A DNA stretch of 46,594 nt, taken from the NCBI GenBank assembly GCA_910584945.1, contig CAJUDY010000024.1:1-46594 (forward strand), given 5' to 3'. Positions 40,594 through 46,594 of this stretch are shown here, in pieces. Positions within the stretch are counted from its first letter, which is position 1. Every line of letters starts with the position of its first letter. This DNA is from an uncultured Lachnospiraceae bacterium (GTDB lineage: Bacteria; Bacillota; Clostridia; Lachnospirales; Lachnospiraceae). Position numbers and translations under genes: made by a program. Below the pieces are notes generated by a model. It saw only the letters and a program-made list of their open reading frames with translations, searched no databases and had not been told where the DNA came from.

Positions 40594-41844
40594 ATGTCAG
40601 AGGGAAAAGATAACCGGAACCTGTCGTTTATACAGGAGACGGTCAAGCAAAAGCGTTTTTACCAGAACCGGATCGTGCAGCGTCTTGTGTGGTCTGCGGC
40701 GTCCGGGGTTCTTTTTGCGCTTGCGGCTCTGACGGTCTGGGCAATCGCCGCTCCGAGGATCGCGGTTACGGAGGAAAAACAGGAAGCGCAGAAGTTTACG
40801 CTTCCTGAGCCGGAGGAGCCTCCGGTTCAGGAGGAAGAGCCTCCCGTCTACATTATGGAGCAGGTCAGCATGGAACTGGAGGATTATAAGAAGATGCACC
40901 AGCAGCTGATGCAGGTGGGGGGCCAGGTGGAGAAAAGCCTGGTGAATGTCTCGGCAGTCACGGTGGATACGGACTGGTTCGATGAGACCTATACCAGTCA
41001 GAGCGCCGTGTCCGGCGTACTGGTGGGAGACAACGGAGTAGAGATTCTGATTCTGACGGACTATGAAAAGGTGGTGGACAGAGAGAGCCTTCTGGTTACC
41101 TTCTATGATCGCACCAGCGCTCCGGCGGTTCTGAAAAAATATGACCGAAACACGGGTCTTGCGGTGCTCAGCGTGAACTTAAGCGACGTCTCCGACAGTA
41201 CCAGGGAGGTGATTCTGTACGCGGATATCGGCTCTTCTAAGACCTTGAGAAGCGGGGAACCGATTCTTGCGGTGGGTTCTCCCGGGGGCAGCTACGGCTC
41301 CATCCTGTACGGGAATCTGACCAGCGTCTCTCAGACCGCCGCCCTCTATGACGGAAGCTACAATGTGCTCACAACGGATATGGTAAAGGCCCGTCAGGGC
41401 AGCGGAGTGCTGGTCAACTGGAGCGGAAAGATCATCGGTATGATTCAGGACCGGTGCGAGGTGTCCGGGCAGAACAATACGATTCAGGCGTACGGAATTT
41501 CGGATATTATGGAAGTGATTGAGCATTTATCCAACAACCAGGACATAGTATATATGGGAGTCGTCGGGGCGGATGTGACCACGGCGGTTTCAGAGATGGA
41601 AGGAATTCCCATTGGCGTCTATGTGTCGGAGGTGGCGCTGGAATCCCCGGCCATCGAGGCTGGCCTGCAGCCCGGCGATATCATCACGTCTATGAGCGGG
41701 CAGCCGGTTACGAACTTAAAAGATGTGATGGCGATTCTGATGAAATGTTCCAACGGACAGAATATCCAGGTACTCTGCCAGCGGCTGAACAAGACCGTCT
41801 ATCAGGAGCTGGAGCTGTCTGTGGATCTGAAAATTTTAGAGTAG
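40594..41844 (+). CDS. HtrA-like membrane protein with PDZ domain and degenerate protease site
   Basis: A 416-residue protein. ATG 40594 has a near-perfect AAAGGAGGTGA site. It has a cytoplasmic start, a membrane helix (about 31-53), a Pro/Glu linker (about 56-85), a trypsin-like domain (about 110-310) and a PDZ domain (about 320-412; GLQPGDIITSMSGQPV). Normal HtrA motifs are altered: TNxHVV is TDYEKVV (position 158 Glu instead of His), TDLAVL is TGLAVL (188 Gly instead of Asp), and GNSGG is QGSGV (Ser270 kept). Two of three catalytic residues are therefore lost, and proteolysis is unlikely. It may serve as a chaperone, adaptor or substrate-binding protein at the membrane. It is first in a run with yhaM and rlmD. 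Confidence 0.8.
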   Translation: MSEGKDNRNLSFIQETVKQKRFYQNRIVQRLVWSAASGVLFALAALTVWAIAAPRIAVTEEKQEAQKFTLPEPEEPPVQEEEPPVYIMEQVSMELEDYKKMHQQLMQVGGQVEKSLVNVSAVTVDTDWFDETYTSQSAVSGVLVGDNGVEILILTDYEKVVDRESLLVTFYDRTSAPAVLKKYDRNTGLAVLSVNLSDVSDSTREVILYADIGSSKTLRSGEPILAVGSPGGSYGSILYGNLTSVSQTAALYDGSYNVLTTDMVKARQGSGVLVNWSGKIIGMIQDRCEVSGQNNTIQAYGISDIMEVIEHLSNNQDIVYMGVVGADVTTAVSEMEGIPIGVYVSEVALESPAIEAGLQPGDIITSMSGQPVTNLKDVMAILMKCSNGQNIQVLCQRLNKTVYQELELSVDLKILE

Positions 41845-41861
41845 GGAGAATGAGGGAAGTT

Positions 41862-42806
41862 ATGAAATATATTGAAGCTTTTCGGGAGGGCGAGCGCGTC
41901 AGCGGCATCTATCTGTGCAAGTCCCGCCAGACGGCTTTGACGAAGGCCGGAAAGATGTATGAAAATGTGATCCTGCAGGATAAGACCGGGACCGTGGACG
42001 CCAAGATCTGGGACCCCAATTCCCGGGGGATCGAGGCCTTCGAGGGCCTTGACTATGTGGATATCGTGGCGGATGTGACCAGCTTTCAGGGGCAGCTGCA
42101 GCTGAATGTAAAGCGGGTGCGCAAGGCCCAGGACGGCGAGTTCGACCCGTCGGACTACCTTCCGGTCAGCGACAAGAACATCGACGTCATGTACCGGGAA
42201 CTCCTGGGCTTCATCGAGAAGGTGGAGAACCCCTGCCTGTCCCGTCTTTTAAAAGATATTTTTGTAGAAGACAAAGAATTTATCAAGGCGTTCAAGTTCA
42301 GCAGCGCCGCAAAAAGCGTCCATCACGGGTTTGTGGGCGGCCTGCTGGAGCACACTTTAAGCGTTACCAGGCTGTGCGACTATTATATCCACACCTACGC
42401 CATGCTCAATGGAGATCTTCTGTATACGGCGGCCATGTGCCACGACATCGGAAAAGTTTATGAGCTGTCGCCTTTCCCGGAGAATGATTATACGGACGCG
42501 GGGCAGCTCCTGGGACACATCATGATCGGCGCGGAGATGGTGGGAACCCGGATTCGGCAGATCCCGGATTTTCCGGTACGTCTGGCCAACGAGCTGAAGC
42601 ACTGTATCCTGGCCCATCACGGTGAGCTGGAGTACGGCTCTCCGAAAAAACCGGCGCTTTTAGAAGCGGTGGCGCTGAATTTTGCCGACAATACGGACGC
42701 CCATATGCAGACGATGATGGAGGCTTTGAAAGCAGGGGGAGACAACCAGGGCTGGCTTGGCTACAACCGGCTTCTGGAATCCAATATCCGCCGGACAGGA
42801 AAATGA
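41862..42806 (+). CDS. yhaM: 3'-5' exoribonuclease YhaM
   Basis: A 314-residue exoribonuclease, the usual YhaM length from the chosen ATG (41862; GAGGGAAGTT upstream). An N-terminal OB-fold (about 10-95; GKMYENVILQDKTGTVDAKIW) binds RNA, and an HD domain (about 145-300) has HHGFVGGLLEHT and the metal-binding CHDIGK (about 192-197), plus ILAHHGELEYGSP. YhaM trims 3' ends of short RNAs and some DNA in Firmicutes (established). It starts 17 bases after the pseudo-HtrA stop and precedes rlmD, probably within the same transcript. Confidence 0.93.
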   Translation: MKYIEAFREGERVSGIYLCKSRQTALTKAGKMYENVILQDKTGTVDAKIWDPNSRGIEAFEGLDYVDIVADVTSFQGQLQLNVKRVRKAQDGEFDPSDYLPVSDKNIDVMYRELLGFIEKVENPCLSRLLKDIFVEDKEFIKAFKFSSAAKSVHHGFVGGLLEHTLSVTRLCDYYIHTYAMLNGDLLYTAAMCHDIGKVYELSPFPENDYTDAGQLLGHIMIGAEMVGTRIRQIPDFPVRLANELKHCILAHHGELEYGSPKKPALLEAVALNFADNTDAHMQTMMEALKAGGDNQGWLGYNRLLESNIRRTGK

Positions 42807-42873
42807 TATCAAAGAGACGCGGCTCATGGTCGGAGGACTGTGGGCCGTTTTGTATAGAAAGGACAGGCGCAGG

Positions 42874-44322
42874 ATGAAGAAAGAGGATTTGATTACCCTG
42901 GAAATTACGGATATGGGAGTGGACGGTGAGGGAATCGGCAGATATGACGGCTTTACGTTCTTTGTGAAGGACGCGGTGATCGGGGACACAGTGGAGGCAA
43001 AAATCCTGAAAATGAAGAAAAACTACGGGTATGCCAGATTGCAGCAGGTCCTAAAGCCCTCTTCGCTCCGCCGGGAGCCGGGCTGCGTCCACGCCCGTCC
43101 CTGCGGCGGCTGCCAGCTGCAGGCGCTGGATTATGAGGCCCAGCTGGATTTTAAAGCGAAGAAAATCCAGAACCATCTGATCCGTATCGGCGGTTTTACA
43201 GATATAGAAAAGCCTGAGGTCATGGGGATGGACAACCCCTGGCGCTACCGCAACAAGGCCCAGTTTCCCTTCGGGACCGACCGGGAGGGCCATGCCGTGA
43301 CCGGCTTCTACGCGGTCCGCAGCCACCGGATCATACCCTGTACCGACTGCCTGCTGGGCGTGGAGGAGAATCAGGTCGTGCTCGAGAAGGTGCTGGCCCA
43401 TATGGAGCGGCATCAGATCCCCGCCTACGACGAGACCACCGGGAAAGGGCTGGTGCGCCACGTGCTGATTCGCAAGGGCTTCGCCACCGGGGAGCTTATG
43501 GTCTGCCTGATCTTAAAGGGCCGGACCCTGAAAGCACTTCCGGAGCTTTCCAGCTCCCTTCAGGAAATCCCAGGGATGAAAAGCATCACAATCAACGTGA
43601 ATCTGGAGAATACCAACGTAATTATGGGTAAGGAGCTGCTTCCGGTATGGGGCCCCATGTACATCACGGACCGGATCAGGGAGATTACTTACCGGATTTC
43701 CCCTTTGTCTTTCTATCAGGTAAATCCGGTACAGACGAAGAGGCTCTACGAGACGGCGCTGGAGTACGCAGACCTTAGAGGCCATGAGATTGTGTGGGAT
43801 CTCTACTGCGGCATCGGCACCATCTCCCTGTTTCTGGCCAGGAAGGCCGGAAAGGTTTATGGAGTGGAGATCGTGCCGGAAGCCATTGAGGACGCCCGGG
43901 AAAACGCCCGGATCAACGGAATCAAAAATGCGGAATTCTTCGTGGGCAAAGCCGAGGAAGTCCTGCCCCGGAAATACCAGGAGGAAGGCGTCCGCGCGGA
44001 CGTCATCGTCGTGGACCCGCCCAGAAAAGGCTGCGACCCCGCGGCCCTCGAAACCATGGTCCGCATGGCGCCTGAGCGGATCGTCTACATCAGCTGCGAC
44101 AGCGCCACCCTGGCCCGAGATCTCAAATACCTGTGCGGGGAGGGGTATGAGGTGAAGAAGGTGAAAGGGTGCGATATGTTCGCGTTTACGACGCATGTGG
44201 AAACTGTGTGCCTCTTGAGCAACCGAAAATTAAAACCTGATACTTATATAAAATTGAGTCTGGATATGGAAGATTATTACAGAATCAAAGATGCAGAGAA
44301 GGAAAAGAACAAGACATCATAA
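42874..44322 (+). CDS. rlmD: 23S rRNA (uracil-C5)-methyltransferase, RlmD/RumA family
   Basis: A 482-residue SAM-dependent methyltransferase that makes 5-methyluridine in 23S rRNA. It has an N-terminal TRAM domain (about 5-60), iron-sulfur cysteines in GCVHARPCGGCQL with a further Cys (CTDC), a SAM-binding motif DLYCGIGTISLFLA (about 309), VDPPRKGCDP and the catalytic-Cys motif YISCDSATLARDL (about 404-416). The start ATG 42874 follows AGGACAGG; an earlier frame overlaps yhaM. The last 30 residues form a charged C-terminal extension beyond the methyltransferase fold. RlmCD-type enzymes in Firmicutes may act on two positions, so exact target specificity is uncertain. Confidence 0.9.
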   Translation: MKKEDLITLEITDMGVDGEGIGRYDGFTFFVKDAVIGDTVEAKILKMKKNYGYARLQQVLKPSSLRREPGCVHARPCGGCQLQALDYEAQLDFKAKKIQNHLIRIGGFTDIEKPEVMGMDNPWRYRNKAQFPFGTDREGHAVTGFYAVRSHRIIPCTDCLLGVEENQVVLEKVLAHMERHQIPAYDETTGKGLVRHVLIRKGFATGELMVCLILKGRTLKALPELSSSLQEIPGMKSITINVNLENTNVIMGKELLPVWGPMYITDRIREITYRISPLSFYQVNPVQTKRLYETALEYADLRGHEIVWDLYCGIGTISLFLARKAGKVYGVEIVPEAIEDARENARINGIKNAEFFVGKAEEVLPRKYQEEGVRADVIVVDPPRKGCDPAALETMVRMAPERIVYISCDSATLARDLKYLCGEGYEVKKVKGCDMFAFTTHVETVCLLSNRKLKPDTYIKLSLDMEDYYRIKDAEKEKNKTS

Positions 44323-44369
44323 CATCCTACCCGTAGTGATAAATTGTTCTACAGGAAAGGGTGCGAAGC

Positions 44370-44579
44370 ATGGAAAATGTAGTATACGAGAAAGATTACG
44401 GAGAGGAATTCCGGGAGAGAAGTGATAAGGCGAAAGGACAGGACTTTTTAGACACATTGAAGGATATCGGATTCTTCCAGGCATACAAAGAAGAAATGGA
44501 TAAAATCCCAAAGCGTGTGGTTCCAAAGGAAAAAGAGGATTACGGATACCTGCTTGGAGAATGTGACTTTTTCGATTAA
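44370..44579 (+). CDS. Small acidic/charged hypothetical protein
   Basis: A 69-residue protein, highly charged and helical (YGEEFRERSDKAKGQDFLDTL region, residues about 10-32), ending YLLGECDFFD. ATG 44370 follows AGGAAAGG at nine bases. It was not recognised as a known family. It is the last gene before the DNA turns AT-rich, and a hairpin terminator follows at 44642. A structured C-terminal tail with aromatic residues suggests a small binding or adaptor protein, but there is no specific evidence. Confidence 0.55.
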   Translation: MENVVYEKDYGEEFRERSDKAKGQDFLDTLKDIGFFQAYKEEMDKIPKRVVPKEKEDYGYLLGECDFFD

Positions 44580-44641
44580 GGACGGGCTATTGCGGATGAC
44601 CATATTCATTGGATATTTTGATAAGGTGTATTAAGGATGAG

Positions 44642-44678
44642 AGCATCTGTTAGTGTGAGGAATGGCGGGTGCTTTTTT
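44642..44678 (+). terminator. Terminator after the small charged gene
   Basis: AGCATCTG (44642-44649) pairs with CGGGTGCT (44666-44673) with two G-U pairs, followed by TTTTTT. Confidence 0.6.
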
Positions 44679-44729
44679 CATGAAGTTATGGTATGCTGTA
44701 AGAAATCAATTAGCCGGAGGTACGGAGTT

Positions 44730-44975
44730 ATGGACGATCAGCGGATTTTACTGGATTATGAAACGATCAAGGGAGCTGTCGCCGGGGAGAAGTGGGCAAT
44801 GGAGCGGATTCTTAAACATTACGATTTCTATATGGATGAACTCGCCACAGTGAAGGAGCGGGAGCCGGATGGAAATGTGAAGTGTTATGTGGATGAGGTT
44901 TTGAAGCAGGCAATAGCATTGAAACTGCTGGAGGAAGCGGAGAGGAGAGCGAAAGAGAAAATTAATAGTGTTTGA
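44730..44975 (+). CDS. HTH_16-type helix-turn-helix protein of conjugative elements
   Basis: An 81-residue protein from ATG 44730, preceded by CGGAGGTACGGAG. It resembles the short helix-turn-helix proteins (Pfam HTH_16) found next to the sigma-like gene in Tn916/Tn1549-type conjugative elements: IKGAVAGEKWAMERILKHYDFYMDELAT, described here by its parts AVAGEKWAMERIL and HYDFYMDELA, then CYVDEVLKQAIALKLLEEA. It acts with element-borne regulators in those systems (family knowledge). No other conjugation gene is visible before the window edge, so it may be a relic or the edge of an inserted element. Confidence 0.75.
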   Translation: MDDQRILLDYETIKGAVAGEKWAMERILKHYDFYMDELATVKEREPDGNVKCYVDEVLKQAIALKLLEEAERRAKEKINSV

Positions 44976-45108
44976 ATCCATCCGGGATTCTTTCATAATT
45001 CGCAATCTACGAAGCTGCCTGGAAGAAGAGCATGGGGATAATACGCTTTTAGGGGTGAAAAATGGTATCCCGTTTATCTTGGATTTTTCTATTCCTACAA
45101 AATTGTAG
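44968..45108 (+). CDS. Possible short GTG-started ORF or gene relic
   Basis: A 46-codon open frame (VFESIRDSFIIRNLRSCLEE... ending FILDFSIPTKL) overlaps the end of the HTH gene. There is no clear ribosome site, but the composition is protein-like. It may be the remnant of a conjugative-element gene. No family was recognised. Confidence 0.3.
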   Translation: MFESIRDSFIIRNLRSCLEEEHGDNTLLGVKNGIPFILDFSIPTKL

Positions 45109-45229
45109 CCTAACAGTAATATTGCAGTAAGGTATGGATAGTATACTTTTATTGAATGCGAAATATAGCAGAGAGGTATACTGGATGCTAAAAATAAAGA
45201 AACAAATCGGAATTTGGAGGTATTGTATT

Positions 45230-45640
45230 ATGAGATTGGACGGTTTTGGATTATTTGTTGAAGATATGGCGAAAATGATTCGCTTTTACAGAGATGTACT
45301 TGGCTTTGAGATTAAAGAAGCGGAAGATACATCTAATGTATATCTTGTAAAAGATGGGACGTTGTTTCTGCTGTACGGCAGAAATGACTTTGAAAAAATG
45401 ACCAATCGCAGATATGATTATATCAAAGGATTCAACGGTCATTTTGAAATGGCACTTTATGTTGATACATTTGAAGAAGTTGATAAAGCATTTAGTAAAG
45501 CTGTAGAAAACGGTGCTACTCCTGTACTGGAACCGGAACTTGAACCTTGGGGACAGAGAACTTGTTATATTGCTGATCCTGAAGGTAATTTAATAGAGAT
45601 AGGTTCTTGGAATAAGCCTTACGAAGAAAAGGATTCATAA
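45230..45640 (+). CDS. VOC (glyoxalase/bleomycin-resistance) family protein
   Basis: A 136-residue protein of the vicinal oxygen chelate superfamily. ATG 45230 has TTTGGAGG upstream, and the reading frame upstream of it has no site. It carries the typical paired beta-alpha-beta-beta-beta modules: FVEDMAKMIRFYRDVLGFEI near the start and YIADPEGNLIEIGSW near the end. Metal-ligand positions appear as His (GHFEM) and Glu (LIEIG). Members include glyoxalase I, dioxygenases and antibiotic-sequestering proteins, and the substrate cannot be told. It lies in the AT-rich right part, 89 bases before a tiny 13-codon frame. Confidence 0.85.
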   Translation: MRLDGFGLFVEDMAKMIRFYRDVLGFEIKEAEDTSNVYLVKDGTLFLLYGRNDFEKMTNRRYDYIKGFNGHFEMALYVDTFEEVDKAFSKAVENGATPVLEPELEPWGQRTCYIADPEGNLIEIGSWNKPYEEKDS

Positions 45641-45665
45641 ATTCGAATTTGAGAGGGAATTGAAT

Positions 45666-45707
45666 ATGAATAAGGAATGGTTGAACTTAATAAAACAATT
45701 TGTGTAG
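45666..45707 (+). pseudogene. 13-codon frame, possible 5' relic of a lost gene
   Basis: ATG 45666 follows GAGAGGGAATTG and encodes MNKEWLNLIKQFV, then TAG. With a decent ribosome site but no body, it looks like the 5' end of a gene whose rest was deleted, or a leader peptide of the next gene. Confidence 0.3.
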
Positions 45708-45752
45708 ATTTTTAGTCTGCCAGATTAAAATTTGAGATTTGAGGTACAGCGT

Positions 45753-46301
45753 ATGAAAGGTTTCCATAGGGACAATCAGCTATTTTCTCTTTGTGGTTTG
45801 AACTGCGGATTATGTCCTATGCACTTAAATAAATATTGTCCCGGCTGCGGTGGCGGAGAGGGGAATCAATCCTGCAAAATTGCAAAGTGTAGTTTAGAAC
45901 ATGATGGTGTGGAATATTGTTTTCGGTGCAGAGAGTACCCCTGTGAGAAGTATGAGCATATAGATGAATTTGATTCATTCATTACACACAGTAACCGAAA
46001 AGCTGATTTGAAAAAAGCAAGAGAGATAGGGATCGAAGCATACAATGCGGAGCAGACAGAAAAGACGGAATTATTGAATTTACTGTTAGCCAACTATAAC
46101 GATGGCAGGAAAAAGACTCTTTTTTGTGTGGGGGTCAATCTTTTGGAATTGCAGGAAATAAATGAGATACTTTTGCAAATCAAGGGTAATTCGGAACTGG
46201 AAAGATTGACACTCAAAGAAAAAAGTTCTTATGCTGCGGGGGTGTTTCAAAACGCAGCAAAGCGAAAGAATATTGAACTAAAGCTCCGGAAGAAAAAATA
46301 A
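45753..46301 (+). CDS. DUF3795-type cysteine-rich protein
   Basis: A 182-residue protein from ATG 45753 (TTTGAGGTACAGCG upstream). The N-terminal 80 residues carry eleven cysteines in paired motifs (CGLNCGLCP, YCPGCGGG, CKIAKCSLE, CFRCREYPC), as in DUF3795 proteins, which are expected to bind zinc. The rest is helical with a basic end, RKKK. The role of this family is unknown. It sits between two VOC-type genes in AT-rich DNA. Confidence 0.82.
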   Translation: MKGFHRDNQLFSLCGLNCGLCPMHLNKYCPGCGGGEGNQSCKIAKCSLEHDGVEYCFRCREYPCEKYEHIDEFDSFITHSNRKADLKKAREIGIEAYNAEQTEKTELLNLLLANYNDGRKKTLFCVGVNLLELQEINEILLQIKGNSELERLTLKEKSSYAAGVFQNAAKRKNIELKLRKKK

Positions 46302-46323
46302 TCTCTAAGAAAGGAAAACTTAC

Positions 46324-46594
46324 ATGAAATACAATTGTACGGTTATATCGGTAGCAGACATCAAAGCTGCAAGAAAGTTTTATGAGGATTTATTCGGATT
46401 GGAAGTATTTCAGGATTATGGAAGAAATATAGCTTTTACCTGCGGTTTAGCTTTACAGCAGGACTTTGACTGGCTTGTTCATTTACCAAAAGAAAGCATA
46501 TTAAGAAAATCTAACAATGTGGAATTATGTTTTGAGGAACAGGACTTTGACAGTTTCTTACATAAACTAAAAAAATATCCGAATATTGAGTGTT
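46324..46594 (+). CDS. VOC-family protein, 3' end outside window
   Basis: ATG 46324 follows AAGGAAAAC and opens a frame of 90 codons to the window edge. MKYNCTVISVADIKAARKFY... DLFGLEVFQDYG is a VOC-type first module (described in parts). It is truncated by the window boundary, not by mutation. It is a distant relative of the VOC protein at 45230 and may belong to the same acquired gene group. Confidence 0.8.
   Translation, partial: MKYNCTVISVADIKAARKFYEDLFGLEVFQDYGRNIAFTCGLALQQDFDWLVHLPKESILRKSNNVELCFEEQDFDSFLHKLKKYPNIEC

Overview
The window looks like a chromosomal stretch from a spore-forming, Gram-positive gut Firmicute, most likely a Lachnospiraceae member (Clostridia). The grounds are moderate G+C, AGGAGG-type ribosome sites, LPxTG surface proteins with class C sortases, an Rpn-family nuclease of the type common in that family, and housekeeping genes (mutS2, yhaM, rlmD) in a Firmicute-like setting. 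No tRNA, rRNA or CRISPR array was seen.

Left part (1-4900). It holds the tail of a membrane protein, an Rpn-type nuclease gene, an inverted relic of the same family, and a tyrosine recombinase gene. The recombinase lies between two 32-bp inverted repeats (1653-1684 and 3016-3047) that match at 29 of 32 positions, and each is itself a dyad of recombinase core type. A near-consensus promoter (2961-2989) inside the right end points out across the repeat at a two-gene operon: a small protein and a SARP/BTAD-like regulator with a GGDEF-like tail. The layout recalls the Salmonella hin switch but with a tyrosine recombinase, so the segment may be a phase switch.

Surface-fibre region (4990-22990). 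A minus-strand operon (degenerate GGDEF membrane protein, ECF-type sigma factor, single-pass extracellular-domain protein) and a signal peptidase I gene come first. The pilus operon follows: a small protein related to the one before the SARP gene, a 1722-residue fibro-slime tip adhesin with LPSTGG, a major pilin with LPSTGG, two class C sortases, an unanchored pilin-like protein, two TasA-like proteins with SipW-type leaders, a SipW-type signal peptidase, a protein with a VQTGD sorting-like tail and a membrane-anchored MucBP-like protein. This joins a sortase-built pilus to a SipW/TasA-type fibre system in one transcription direction. Adhesin and pilin are mosaics, with AT-rich middles between GC-rich ends.

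Middle and right (23000-44320). Convergent LysR and TetR regulators, a possible spore-associated small protein, a large secreted pseudo-C39 protein, an M29 aminopeptidase, an OmpR-type two-component pair, a YbhJ-like aconitase-family hydratase with a palindromic operator, a small unknown gene, then a minus-strand operon mutS2-response regulator-histidine kinase, and a plus-strand run of pseudo-HtrA, yhaM and rlmD.

Four copies of a roughly 180-210-bp palindromic element (15745, 29312, 29552, 32604) sit in intergenic gaps. Their arms differ in sequence but stay self-complementary, and inner stems covary, which points to a structured RNA or RNA-like mobile repeat. Beyond 44320 the DNA turns AT-rich and carries an HTH_16-type conjugative-element gene and small VOC/DUF3795 genes, the look of an acquired island cut by the window edge.
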